Positions 54,300 through 62,773 of a DNA stretch of 64,000 nt are shown piece after piece. The translations under genes and the position numbers were made by a program. The notes under the pieces are model-generated. The model ran no database searches and was not told the origin of the DNA. It saw only the letters and a list, made by a program, of their open reading frames with translations. Each line of letters starts with the position of its first letter. Positions within the stretch are counted from its first letter, which is position 1. The DNA is from G963669295 sp963669295 (GTDB taxonomy: Bacteria; Bacteroidota; Bacteroidia; Flavobacteriales_D; CALLUQ01), in NCBI GenBank assembly GCA_963669295.1, contig OY769938.1, positions 5,084,001-5,148,000 of the forward strand. The letters run 5' to 3'.

Positions 54300-54680
54300 G
54301 GTGGAGTGTGGGATGAGGGAATAGCGTGACGTGAGGGTAAAGGTGATAGGGTTGCCTTGCGGCAAAGGGAATAAGGTGATGTGAGGAAGGTGCTAGAGGG
54401 AATATGGTTGCCTGGCGGCAAAGGGAATAAAGGTCTCGTATTAGTGCCCGGACAAGTGTGAGTAGGATGCGAGGCATTTGCGTTAGGGATGGCAGCGGCT
54501 ATCCGTGGTGGTTGGCCGCTATAGTGCTTGTGCCAATGCAAGGCGACGCTAGAAGCCCCTGCATTGGCCTACAAAGCCTTGCAGCCTACCAGCGCGATAA
54601 TAGCGAACAGCCCGCCCCCGACCCGATCCCGATCCGACCGCAGGGAGGCATCGGGAAGGCGTTGGGAGAACGCCCACTAT
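54300..54680. repeat. Mosaic intergenic repeats
   Basis: Two tandem TTGCCTTGCGGCAAAGGGAA-type modules (54345-54440) are followed by GTTAGGGATGGCAGCGGCTA, an inverted-repeat block with GCCAATGCAAGG and CCCCTGCATTGGC, and AATAGCGAACAGCCCGCCC. The 652-base gap 54223-54874 has no gene. Open frames in it are repeat-derived. Confidence 0.6.
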
Positions 54681-54775
54681 TTTATTTCAACAAAACCGGT
54701 GCTGCAATTCTAACTTAATTCTTTACCAGCGTAATCTTTCTCTTGCAACTTTCTGCATTATTTTCTCGTCAATTA

Positions 54776-54806
54776 TTGCTGTACTATTTTTTAAACCCTA
54801 AATTTG
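54776..54806 (+). promoter_or_regulatory. Bacteroidota promoter of the 132-residue gene
   Basis: TTG (54776-54778), 20 bases, then TAAATTTG (54799-54806), an exact consensus pair, 69 bases before the GTG start. Confidence 0.6.
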
Positions 54807-54874
54807 CGGTGGAAAAGCAAAATCAATCGCTTTTACTCTTATTTAATTACGCTTAACACCCAAAAAAATAGATC

Positions 54875-55273
54875 GTGGAAAACCTCGAAGCACAAAAGTT
54901 GATCGTTACAATGCAAAAAGACTTGTTGAAGTCGGGCATTGATGCCGATAAATTAATTGATGGTTTAAAGAAGCTACGCCCTTATGCCATTGAAGATGAA
55001 AATCCTACTCTTACCAAAGTAATTCGTTTAACTTACGAGCACATCGAAGCACACGGTACCTTTAACATTCCTATTCCTGAAGAAGAGCCTGTAGAAGAAA
55101 TGGTAGGCGAAGATGGAGAAGAGGTAGAAAAGCCGGTTCCGGCTAGCATTGAAGGCAATGCCGAAGCACAATTGGAAAGTTTAAATTACTTGTTGTCGAT
55201 TATGACTGATGCACGCAACAAGACCAACGCGGCCGATTTAATTGATTACCGCGATATGTTGATGGCTTACTAA
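54875..55273 (+). CDS. Small conserved hypothetical protein
   Basis: A 132-residue acidic helical protein starting with GTG (MENLEAQKLIVTMQKDLLKS), with an Asp/Glu/Pro-rich middle (PIPEEEPVEEMVGEDGEE) between two helical parts. It ends with a second helical segment (SLNYLLSIMTDARNKTNAAD). No family motif was recognised. Good promoter and terminator signals on either side support a real, single-gene transcript. Confidence 0.8.
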   Translation: MENLEAQKLIVTMQKDLLKSGIDADKLIDGLKKLRPYAIEDENPTLTKVIRLTYEHIEAHGTFNIPIPEEEPVEEMVGEDGEEVEKPVPASIEGNAEAQLESLNYLLSIMTDARNKTNAADLIDYRDMLMAY

Positions 55274-55295
55274 GCCTCGCACCACCGTATTGAAT

Positions 55296-55348
55296 ACCCT
55301 AATCAGGCATTTTGCTTTATGTAGCAAGGGCAATGATTAGGGTTTTTT
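55296..55348 (+). terminator. Rho-independent terminator
   Basis: A 10-bp stem ACCCTAATCA / TGATTAGGGT with a 28-base loop and a T6 run, 22 bases after the stop. Confidence 0.75.
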
Positions 55349-55383
55349 GTTGCCTATTTCCAGGATTTTGCCATCACCGCCCC

Positions 55384-55438
55384 CCCAACACAAGCAGCTA
55401 CCATGAGGAATAAGGAGGGCAAGCCGCCAAGGTTGTCG
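55384..55438 (-). pseudogene. Remnant of a second BCCT-transporter 3' end
   Basis: About 55 bases repeat the BCCT coding sequence at 55577-55631 with a handful of changes; on the minus strand both encode NLGGLPSLFLMVAAC. Nothing upstream or downstream of the remnant continues the homology, so it is a truncated duplicate left downstream of the intact gene. Confidence 0.65.
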
Positions 55439-55520
55439 GGTTAATGTTTTTATCGTTCTTTTGGCTTGACCTTAACACCAACGATCAATTTACAAGATGC
55501 ATCTCAGCGTATAAAAGGCA

Positions 55521-57062
55521 TTACTTAGTTCTTTTACTGCTATGTTCAGCCTTACCTTTCGCCAACAGCACCACTACCCCAATACAAGCAGCTACCATAA
55601 GGAATAAGGAGGGCAAACCGCCAAGGTTGCTGAGCATTTTAATGCCATCGATGCCAGCATAGCTTACCATAACCCAGGCTACCAACCCTACCACTACTCC
55701 CCATAAGTATTTAATGTAATTAGGAGCACTGGGCGAATCGGGTGAGATGCCAGTAGCGCTAATGCCCGACATGGCTTCGGTATTGGAATCGGCCGCGGTA
55801 ACATACGAAATGAATACTGCAATAAGAAAAACGATGGTAAGCACCGTAGCACCGGGCAACTGATCGAAAATGCGATAGATGACCGACTCTGGCCCGCCTG
55901 TTTGAAGGGTTTCGATCAGGTTGACCTCGCTGAGTGCAAAATGCAATGAGGTACCGCTAAAGATACTCATCCACAAAATACCAAAGCAAGCGGGGATGAT
56001 CCAGTTGAATACCAAAAACTCGCGCACGGTATAGCCGTATGCAATACGGCCTAAAAACAAGGCCGTTACCGGGGCCCATGCCATCCAGTTGGCCCAGTAA
56101 AAGGTGGTCCACGAATGGGTCCAGGAGGCATCGTTAAATGCTCCGGCCGATAGGCTATGTGGAACAAAATTGGTGACATATTCTTTTAATCCTGTGCCCA
56201 GGTAGCCAACAATGTTGTTGGTAGGACCAGCCAACAACACAAACAAACTGATGCCAATGAACAGCAATACATTAATGGCCGACAGGGTTTTGATGCCTTT
56301 GAGCAGTCCGCTGGCAGCAGAAATGGTAAAAGTAGCTACAATGGCCAGCGCAATGCCGGCAAGCAACCAGGAACTGGTGGCCACACCGGTTAATGCCACT
56401 ACCCCGCCCGATAGGCTTAGCATGCCTGCCCCCAGTACAGCGCTCATGCCGGCCACCAGGGCAAACAAGCACACCGCGTTGAGCACCGTACCCAACCAGG
56501 GGATGTTGTTGCGCGTGATAGGAAACAGCACCGAGCCGAGAGAAAAAGCGCGTTTTTTGTTGTAATAGCCCAGGGCAAAGAGCAGGGCCGGAATGGCATA
56601 AATGGCATAGGGCGTAAAGCTCCAATGCATGAATACAGTGGCCATGGAGAAGGATTCGGCATTGGCACTCATGGGGAGGATGCCTGCACTGGCAGGAGGC
56701 GACTGCAGGTGGTACAAGGGCTCGGCCACCCCCCAAAACAAGATGCCTACAGCAATGGTGGTGCATAAGATGATGGAAAACCAACGCCAACGACTCAGCA
56801 ATGGCGTGGCCTGCTTCCCTCCTATTTTAAGCTTGCCTAATGGCGAAAAGAAAACCACCACACACAGCAGCACCATGAAGAAACTGGTGGAATTGAAGAG
56901 CCAGTCGAAGTGCGTTAATATCCAATTGTTGGCAGCAGTGGCATGGGTTAAAAAACCTTCTTTATCGACCATGCTATAGATAAGCGCAGCCAGTAACAAT
57001 AAAAAAGGCGGCCAAAATACTTTGTGGTTGAGGGCCTTTCGGTATGGTTTGGGGTGCTGCAC
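55521..57062 (-). CDS. BCCT-family transporter
   Basis: Twelve hydrophobic segments and the family blocks HWSFTPYAIYAIPALLFALG, GMSAVLGAGMLSLSGGVVAL, WTTFYWANWMAWAPVTALFL, GRIAYGYTVREFLVFNWIIP and VTAADSNTEAMSG match betaine/carnitine/choline symporters, which import compatible solutes or trimethylammonium compounds with Na+ or H+. Start set at the GTG of MQHPKPYRKALNHK (513 residues). The same frame stays open about 120 codons further upstream, but that part is translated intergenic repeat (TSPYSLCRQATLLPL and similar) and gives a non-family N-terminus. Substrate not predictable. Confidence 0.88.
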   Translation of the reverse strand: MQHPKPYRKALNHKVFWPPFLLLLAALIYSMVDKEGFLTHATAANNWILTHFDWLFNSTSFFMVLLCVVVFFSPLGKLKIGGKQATPLLSRWRWFSIILCTTIAVGILFWGVAEPLYHLQSPPASAGILPMSANAESFSMATVFMHWSFTPYAIYAIPALLFALGYYNKKRAFSLGSVLFPITRNNIPWLGTVLNAVCLFALVAGMSAVLGAGMLSLSGGVVALTGVATSSWLLAGIALAIVATFTISAASGLLKGIKTLSAINVLLFIGISLFVLLAGPTNNIVGYLGTGLKEYVTNFVPHSLSAGAFNDASWTHSWTTFYWANWMAWAPVTALFLGRIAYGYTVREFLVFNWIIPACFGILWMSIFSGTSLHFALSEVNLIETLQTGGPESVIYRIFDQLPGATVLTIVFLIAVFISYVTAADSNTEAMSGISATGISPDSPSAPNYIKYLWGVVVGLVAWVMVSYAGIDGIKMLSNLGGLPSLFLMVAACIGVVVLLAKGKAEHSSKRTK

Positions 57063-57078
57063 GGTATAAAGGTAAGGA

Positions 57079-57235
57079 ATGTGAGAGTGCCCTTCGACAA
57101 GCTCAGGGTAAAAGAGTGAGGGGCGTGTTAGAGGCAATAGGGTTGCCTGGCGGCAAAGGGAATAAGGTGATGTGAGGAAGGTGCTAGAGGTAATAGGGTT
57201 GCCTTGCGGTAAAGGGAACAGTTGACAACAAGGCA
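57079..57235. repeat. Composite intergenic repeat, hairpin modules only
   Basis: CCCTTCGACAAGCTCAGGG followed by two TTGCCTGGCGGCAA / TTGCCTTGCGGTAA modules with ATAAGGTGATGTGAGG between them, directly abutting the BCCT start region. Confidence 0.6.
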
Positions 57236-57322
57236 ACATAAGCACCGCATTTATACGATAAAAATTTGGTGCTAATAGCTTTTCTACATAACTTGTATAA
57301 ATAACTACTAACCTCCAACCAC

Positions 57323-58777
57323 ATGAAATTTCAGTTTTCCCTAATAATGGTGAGTTTTCTATTATTGATAAGCGCTTCGGGTGATACCCTGGCACAAGCA
57401 GATTCTTGTTTTCAAGCCACTCCATTTTGTAGCATTACTGGTGTCGATTATGTTTCTACCACAACAGCAGTAATGTCCGAATCCGGTCCCGATTACGGGT
57501 GCTTGATGACCCAACCCAATCCCGAATGGTTTTACCTTGAAATTGGCAATTCGGGAGACCTCACCTTAACCCTAACCAATAATGGCTGCGGTGGCAATGG
57601 GTGCGACATTAATTTTGTTTGTTGGGGGCCATTTGCAAATCCTGTATCGCCTTGTACCGCCCAGCTAGATACTGCTGCTTTGGTAGATTGCAGTTACTCT
57701 ACTGCTGTATCTGAAGTGGTTACAATACCAAATGCACAAACGGGAGATTTTTACCTGTTGATGGTTTCTAATTTCGACAATCAGCCTACCACCGTTTCTA
57801 TGAATCAAACCGGAGGTACCGGAAGCACTGTAGTTGATACGGTGGCTTTTAGTGTTAGCAATGACACCATTATTTATGCCGGTGATTCGGCCACTATTTG
57901 CGTTACACCAGAAGATCCTTCTTATGCCTATTTGTGGAGCAATGGCGTTACTACTGCCTGTCAAACTGTAACTCCTGGCATTACCACTACCTATAGTGTT
58001 ACAGTAAACACTGGTTGTTTTACCTACACCGATGAAGTAACAGTTGGTATTTATGCCGATAGTGATTCATGTGCCGTAGCAAGATGTATCTCATCTGCTA
58101 TTCAATATGGAGCAGGAACCAATAATGGAACAGCAGAACCAGGCCCCGATTATGGGTGCTTGCTTACTCAACCCAACCCGGCATGGTTCTATATGGAAAT
58201 TGACAACCCCGGTAACCTGGAAATTACAATGAGTAATTCGAATAATGAAGACATTGATTTTATTATTTGGGGGCCTTTTAACGACCCTACCAGTCCTTGT
58301 ACAGCCCAACTAGATAGTACAGCCATTGTGGATTGTAGCTACTCTACCACAGCCACAGAAGTAGCCTTGATTGCTCCAGCCAGTACAGGCGAAATTTACC
58401 TGATGCTAATTATTAATTTCTCCAATAATCCCACCTTAATTTCAGTGGATCAAACCGGTGGTACTGCCAGCATTATCTGTGATAGTATTTTAAGCGTTCC
58501 CCCTACAATGCAGCAGTTATGGTGGGGTGTTTACCCTAACCCTACCTCCTCTAATTTTACGGTTGAGTTTGATTTGACAGAACGAGCAACAGTTGGAATT
58601 GCTATCCATGATTTATTGGGGCAACGCATCACCGGATTGAAAGAACAAGAACTAAATGCCGGACATTACCAGGAGATCATGCCAATGCACGATTTGCCGG
58701 ATGGTATTTATTTACTTACTGTAACGATAAATGGCACCCCGCATACAAAGAAAGTGGTGAAGGTAAGGGAAAGATAA
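57323..58777 (+). CDS. Secreted protein with duplicated domain and T9SS sorting domain
   Basis: After the signal peptide, two related domains of about 130 residues (35-165 and 245-375) share SESGPDYGCLMTQPNPEWFY / AEPGPDYGCLLTQPNPAWFY, then WGPF and SPCTAQLD, and CSYST plus DQTGGT. Between them is an Ig-like stretch (YLWSNGVTTACQTVTPGITT) seen in Bacteroidota adhesins. The C-terminal 80 residues (GVYPNPTSSNFTVEFDLTE, LPDGIYLLTV) are a type-A T9SS domain. It is probably a surface-binding protein of unknown ligand. Confidence 0.85.
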   Translation: MKFQFSLIMVSFLLLISASGDTLAQADSCFQATPFCSITGVDYVSTTTAVMSESGPDYGCLMTQPNPEWFYLEIGNSGDLTLTLTNNGCGGNGCDINFVCWGPFANPVSPCTAQLDTAALVDCSYSTAVSEVVTIPNAQTGDFYLLMVSNFDNQPTTVSMNQTGGTGSTVVDTVAFSVSNDTIIYAGDSATICVTPEDPSYAYLWSNGVTTACQTVTPGITTTYSVTVNTGCFTYTDEVTVGIYADSDSCAVARCISSAIQYGAGTNNGTAEPGPDYGCLLTQPNPAWFYMEIDNPGNLEITMSNSNNEDIDFIIWGPFNDPTSPCTAQLDSTAIVDCSYSTTATEVALIAPASTGEIYLMLIINFSNNPTLISVDQTGGTASIICDSILSVPPTMQQLWWGVYPNPTSSNFTVEFDLTERATVGIAIHDLLGQRITGLKEQELNAGHYQEIMPMHDLPDGIYLLTVTINGTPHTKKVVKVRER

Positions 58778-58844
58778 GCCCCTTTAAGAAGGGGGCTCCA
58801 CAAAATGCAGGTTGTAACAACCACCGTTATGAGCATAGGCAGTG

Positions 58845-58970
58845 CGAAAACAATTGTATCCCTGCCCACGAAAGACTCCGGACTCTTTTCGGAGTAGGCA
58901 GGCTTGCCCCGATGCCTCCCTAAGATCTAGGCGGGATTGGAGTGGGGAAACGCCCTCTCTCCTATTACCC
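58845..58970. repeat. GC-rich dispersed repeat
   Basis: CAATTGTATCCCTGCCCACG, ACTCCGGACTCTTTTCGGAGT inverted repeat and CCGATGCCTCCC resemble blocks at 23930, 46610 and 54640. The rest of the gap 58778-59099 is unremarkable, apart from a TAAGTTTG -7-like box at 59070-59077, 23 bases before the YceI start. Confidence 0.45.
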
Positions 58971-59099
58971 ATTGCCAAAAACCACTACTGTTGCCCATTA
59001 TTTCGGGCCATTTACATTCCATTAACAATTGTTTACCAGCCATTAACAGCCCCCTGCTACTGAATGCAGTAAGTTTGAGTGAATCATAAATCTTAAGTC

Positions 59100-59729
59100 A
59101 TGAAACGAATTATTCTTCCTGTACTAATCTTATGCACCATTGCTGTGTTTGGGTTTGTAAACTCCACCCCCGAAAACAATGAAGCAGTGGCTACCTGCGA
59201 TGTCCCAAAAGAAGTGAATCGCATCATTACTAATGCCACCACCAACGAAAGCATTCAGTTTGCCATTAGCCACGGACACTGCAACCTGCCCATTACGGCT
59301 ACCATTTCCAAAAGTCGGGTAAGCAGCCGCGAGCCTAACTTTAGCGATCTTGAAATCGACCTTACCATTGAAGCTACTTCGATGATTGCGGCTGGCGATG
59401 CCGAAAACGAGTTTACGGCCAATTTGCACAGCAAGGATGCTTTTCATGTAAAGCAACACCCATTGATTGAGTTTAAGTCGAACGGCAACTACCCACTGGG
59501 CAACAACTGGTATAACCTAAGTGGCGAACTCACCATGGCTGGTGTAACACAACCCGTGTATTTAAGAACCGTACCAGTGTATGATGCCAATGGAAATTTA
59601 AAGCAATTTATGCTGGAAGGTGAGGTTGATCTTTACGATTTTAATATTGATGATAACAAAGACAACCCGTTTTATCATGAAGAAAAGCCCATGTTAATTC
59701 ATGCGGTGGTGAATGTGGCTGGGTGTTAA
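59100..59729 (+). CDS. YceI-like lipid-binding protein
   Basis: A signal peptide (ILPVLILCTIAVFGFVNS) precedes a YceI lipocalin-like domain with NFSDLEIDLTIEATSM, KDAFHVKQHPLIEFKSNG (the KxHP-x-IxF motif) and LSGELTMAGVTQPVYLRTV. Periplasmic YceI proteins bind isoprenoid quinone-like lipids. The ligand here is unknown. Repeats lie on both sides, so it is a single-gene unit. Confidence 0.88.
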   Translation: MKRIILPVLILCTIAVFGFVNSTPENNEAVATCDVPKEVNRIITNATTNESIQFAISHGHCNLPITATISKSRVSSREPNFSDLEIDLTIEATSMIAAGDAENEFTANLHSKDAFHVKQHPLIEFKSNGNYPLGNNWYNLSGELTMAGVTQPVYLRTVPVYDANGNLKQFMLEGEVDLYDFNIDDNKDNPFYHEEKPMLIHAVVNVAGC

Positions 59730-59754
59730 GAGGAGAGTGAGTAAGGGAGCTTCG

Positions 59755-60185
59755 ACACTCCGATGGCTATCGGGACAGCTTGACATAAGGGGATAAAGTG
59801 ATAAGGAACGTGTTAGTGCCCCAATTGGAACAGAACAGTGAGTGAGGGGTACCCCGATAGCCATCGGGGTGCCTTCGCAGGAGTGTTTGTGAGGGGCGTG
59901 TTTGTAGGGTAAGAAAAATGGTAAATGCCCCGATAGCCATCGGGATGCTTTCGCAGAAGTGTGGAAACAAGGGTAATGTGAGAGTGCCCTTCGACAAGCT
60001 CAGGGTAAAGGAGTAAGTATAATGGGATATGCATTAAAACACACGTCGTTGCGAGCCCCGCTGAAAGCGGGGAGAAGCAAGCTCCCAAGGCATCTTTGCT
60101 GGTAAAAAAGGGCCGTGAGGGAGGTGCTAGAAGTGATAGGGTTGCCTTACGGCAAAGGGATAAGGTAACGTAAGGGGCGTATTAG
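59755..60185 (+). repeat. Composite modular intergenic repeats (two B modules plus a complete element)
   Basis: Two CCCCGATAGCCATCGGGGTG-type hairpins with CTTTCGCAGAAGTGT (59846-59960), then the full element: CCCTTCGACAAGCTCAGGG, AATGGGATATGCATTAAAAC, CGTTGCGAG...GAAGCAAGCTCC, CTTTGCTGGTAAAAAAGGG and TTGCCTTACGGCAA. It fills the whole gap 59730-60212; no gene. Confidence 0.7.
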
Positions 60186-60212
60186 GGGAATAAGGTGTAG
60201 GTATTTCTTCCC

Positions 60213-61325
60213 CTAATACCTCACTTCCCGAAACGAAATGTTGAGCTTTTTTTCGATGGCATGCATGCGGTTAAGCTCCTGCCCTACTACAAATGCCAGT
60301 GAAATACCACTTTTCCCCGCACGGGCAGTACGGCCACTGCGGTGGGTATAGTACTCGAATTGCTCGGGCAGTTGGTGGTGAATTACATAGGCCAAGTCGG
60401 CCACATCAATGCCACGAGCCACCACATCGGTAGCAATTAAAATTTGCAATCGTTCGGCCTTAAAAGCGCGCATTACCTTGTTGCGTTCTTTTTGCAGCAG
60501 GTCGCCATGAATGGCATCTACCGAAAAGTTTTTCGAGGCCAGTTGTTTGGCCAACGTTTGTGCCCCGGCCTTGGTACGACAAAAAATCATGCCCCGCTCT
60601 TGCGCATGTTGCTTTAAAAAGCGCACAATGGTATTGAGCTTGTCGTGTACATCAAGTGCAATGTACTGGTGTTCTATGTTGCGGTTAATCACATTGCCTT
60701 CTTCTACTTCTATGCGGTGCGCATCGGCACTCATGTAGTTGTGAATCATGGCCTTAATATCGGGCGGCATGGTGGCCGAAAACAGCCACGTGCTGGCGTT
60801 GCCACTGGTTTGGCGCAGTATGGCGTTGAGTTCTTTTTTAAAGCCCAGGCTCAGCATTTCATCAGCTTCATCCAACACAATGGTGCGTACACTGTCGAGG
60901 TTTACCGCTTCGCGCTCCAACAGGTCGATGAGGCGACCGGGCGTGGCTACCACAATTTGTGTAGGGCGGTCGAGTGCCCGTATTTGCTGGTCGATGTGTG
61001 CCCCGCCATACACGGCTTCGGCAAATATTTTGTGGTAGTACTTGGTGAATTTAAACAACTGCTTGGCAATTTGTTGTCCCAACTCGCGCGTAGGAGCCAA
61101 TACAAGCGCTTGCACCTGCTCGCTTTTCGGGTCGATGCGCTCTAATAAAGGGAGTCCGTAGGCGGCTGTTTTGCCTGTGCCGGTTTGTGCCTGCCCTACC
61201 AGGTCGGTGCCATGTTCCAGTAAAAATGGAATGGCCAGCTCTTGTATTTCGGTGGGCGTAACAATGTTTAACTCGTTAAGTCCTTTAATAAGGTTATTGG
61301 GTATTCCGAGGTCGGCAAAGGTCAT
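60213..61325 (-). CDS. DEAD-box RNA helicase
   Basis: All motifs are present in order: NIVTPTEIQELAIPFLL (Q motif), AQTGTGKT (I), APTRELGQQ (Ia), TPGRLIDLL (Ib), LDEADEML (II), FSATMPPDI (III), MIFCRTKAGAQTLAK (IV), DVVARGIDVADLAYVIHHQL (V) and YTHRSGRTARAGKSG (VI). With 370 residues and no C-terminal extension it is a minimal helicase core of the CsdA/RhlE type, used for RNA remodelling, ribosome assembly or mRNA decay. A well-spaced promoter lies at 61340-61370. Confidence 0.92.
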   Translation of the reverse strand: MTFADLGIPNNLIKGLNELNIVTPTEIQELAIPFLLEHGTDLVGQAQTGTGKTAAYGLPLLERIDPKSEQVQALVLAPTRELGQQIAKQLFKFTKYYHKIFAEAVYGGAHIDQQIRALDRPTQIVVATPGRLIDLLEREAVNLDSVRTIVLDEADEMLSLGFKKELNAILRQTSGNASTWLFSATMPPDIKAMIHNYMSADAHRIEVEEGNVINRNIEHQYIALDVHDKLNTIVRFLKQHAQERGMIFCRTKAGAQTLAKQLASKNFSVDAIHGDLLQKERNKVMRAFKAERLQILIATDVVARGIDVADLAYVIHHQLPEQFEYYTHRSGRTARAGKSGISLAFVVGQELNRMHAIEKKLNISFREVRY

Positions 61326-61339
61326 GATGCAATTTTTTG

Positions 61340-61370
61340 CGAAGGTAGGTGTTGTTGAAGGAACGGCAAA
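61340..61370 (-). promoter_or_regulatory. Bacteroidota promoter of the DEAD-box helicase gene
   Basis: On the minus strand TTTG (61370-61367), 19 bases, TACCTTCG (61347-61340), one mismatch to TAnnTTTG, 15 bases before the start codon. Confidence 0.5.
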
Positions 61371-61384
61371 GGATAAGGGTGGGA

Positions 61385-61810
61385 AATGCCCCGATAGCCA
61401 TCAGGATGCTTTCGCAGAAGGGTGGGAAATGGTAAATAGAGGATAAGGTGTTACTAGACTCCTGCCTGCGCAGGAGTGTTTGTGAGGGGGGTGTTAAGGG
61501 AATTGAGATGTTGATAATGAGTGATGTCATTGTGAGGAGTTCCGCCTGCAGCGGGACGACGAAGCAAGCTCCTGAATAACTTTGTTATTGATCAAGGGAA
61601 CCTTCGCAGGAAAGTGAGTGTGAGGAGGTATGGGCGTTCCCCCGACGCCTCCCGACAGTCGGGTCGGGGTCGGGTTTTTCGCTATTATCGCAGTGGTTTC
61701 ATGGCGAAGCTGGTAAGCCAATGCAGGGGCTCCCGGGGTTGCCCTGCATTGCCACCAACTTTTTCGCCTTCACCCACCCCGGATAGCCGCTTCAACCCCT
61801 AACGCAAACG
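61385..61810. repeat. Mosaic intergenic repeats
   Basis: CCCCGATAGCCATCAGGATG, ACTCCTGCCTGCGCAGGAGT (a perfect inverted repeat, also at 63492), TGATAATGAGTGATGTCATT, GACGAAGCAAGCTCCTG, AACTTTGTTATTGATCAAGG, then the reverse of the 54484 block (CCCCGACGCC, GTCGGGTCGGGGTCGGG, GCCAATGCAGGGGC, GCCCTGCATTGCC, CCCTAACGCAAA). It separates the helicase gene from the nuclease-like gene; no gene inside. Confidence 0.6.
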
Positions 61811-61816
61811 GGAAGG

Positions 61817-62755
61817 CTATTCAAATTTCTGAATAATTTCATCCCAGTTCATGGCATCTTTTAATTGTGCAATGTGTGCTAAGTCTACAAAAGCATAAAA
61901 CCCTATTTTCTCCTTACGCATATAATTTTTCACCTGTTTTTCGAGGTGGTCTTTCAAGTCAAAACTACCTTGTTCTCTTTCTTTATTGGTAATGTTGTCG
62001 GGGCTTCTCAACAATAAATCAGGCAAAAAGAGAGCATGTTCTTTGTCGTTGCCCTCCCTTCCTACTTTTATTACACCATTACCAGCTTCACCAACCCTCC
62101 CAAATACTTTACCTCGATTACAGGTTAATATTGCTTTAATGATTTGGTACATGTGTAAACCATGCCCTGGAAGTAACGCATCTAAATGTTTATTTTTCCA
62201 AAACTCCTTATGGATGAATTGGTGCGCTTGCAAAAATGCGTAAGCATCGGCATGCCATACATTGGTAGATCCCCATTTTTTAAATGGCCCCAGTGTTCGC
62301 CCTTCCCTTTCTTCGTTAATAAACATTTCCCAAATGGCTACACCATGCATCACCTTGCTTTGCTTTTCCAATTGCCTCGAAAACCTGGAAATGGGCGAGT
62401 TGGCTTTGGGTACCCAATCGTCCCATATATAATTGGCCTTTGAATAACGGGGCCATTTAGCCTCAAACATGCCTATTTTATATTGGTTTCCCTTTTTAAA
62501 TACAATTTTTCCATCGCATCCGTATTGTCGTTCATATCGCCCATTTAAGCTGTACGCATAGGTTTGAAGAATGCCCAGGTTGGTAAATTGGTGCAGTTGT
62601 GGCACAATGCCAAAAGGCCGTCGAATTAAACTGGTGAAATTCGATACATAATCGCGTTCACTGGTAATTAAATGCCCATTCAAATCGGTACGGCACATCC
62701 CGTCCATCAATTGAAATATGGATGCTACAATTTGAGCCTCGTAGGTAGTTAGCAT
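61817..62755 (-). CDS. Putative PD-(D/E)XK nuclease-like protein
   Basis: A 312-residue protein without signal peptide. Residues 28-105 show the layout of a restriction-endonuclease-like core: acidic helix TSERDYVSNF (Glu33), strand with CDGKIVFKKG (Asp81), strand with KIGMFEAKWPRY (Glu98-x-Lys100), and a later helix with SRFSRQLEKQSK (Gln). Spacing D-x16-ExK fits the family. The C-terminal 180 residues are mostly helical and unassigned (including HQFIHKEFWKN and VFGRVGEAGNGVIKVG). It is 18 bases downstream of a HEPN-like gene and is the natural second gene of that operon. Cleavage of DNA is inferred, not shown. Confidence 0.65.
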   Translation of the reverse strand: MLTTYEAQIVASIFQLMDGMCRTDLNGHLITSERDYVSNFTSLIRRPFGIVPQLHQFTNLGILQTYAYSLNGRYERQYGCDGKIVFKKGNQYKIGMFEAKWPRYSKANYIWDDWVPKANSPISRFSRQLEKQSKVMHGVAIWEMFINEEREGRTLGPFKKWGSTNVWHADAYAFLQAHQFIHKEFWKNKHLDALLPGHGLHMYQIIKAILTCNRGKVFGRVGEAGNGVIKVGREGNDKEHALFLPDLLLRSPDNITNKEREQGSFDLKDHLEKQVKNYMRKEKIGFYAFVDLAHIAQLKDAMNWDEIIQKFE

Positions 62756-62773
62756 GTCGTTAAAATTTGCTGT

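Noticed and set aside
54458..54718. 86-codon open frame
   Set aside because: Consists of the GTTAGGGATGGC and AATAGCGAACAG repeat modules shared with 23817 and 61625.
57063..57425. N-terminal extension of the BCCT transporter
   Set aside because: The extra 120 codons translate the intergenic repeat modules and have no counterpart in the family.
59767..60088. Minus-strand open frames of 76 and 91 codons
   Set aside because: Translate the composite repeat (for example FYPELVEGHSH-like strings that recur at other copies).
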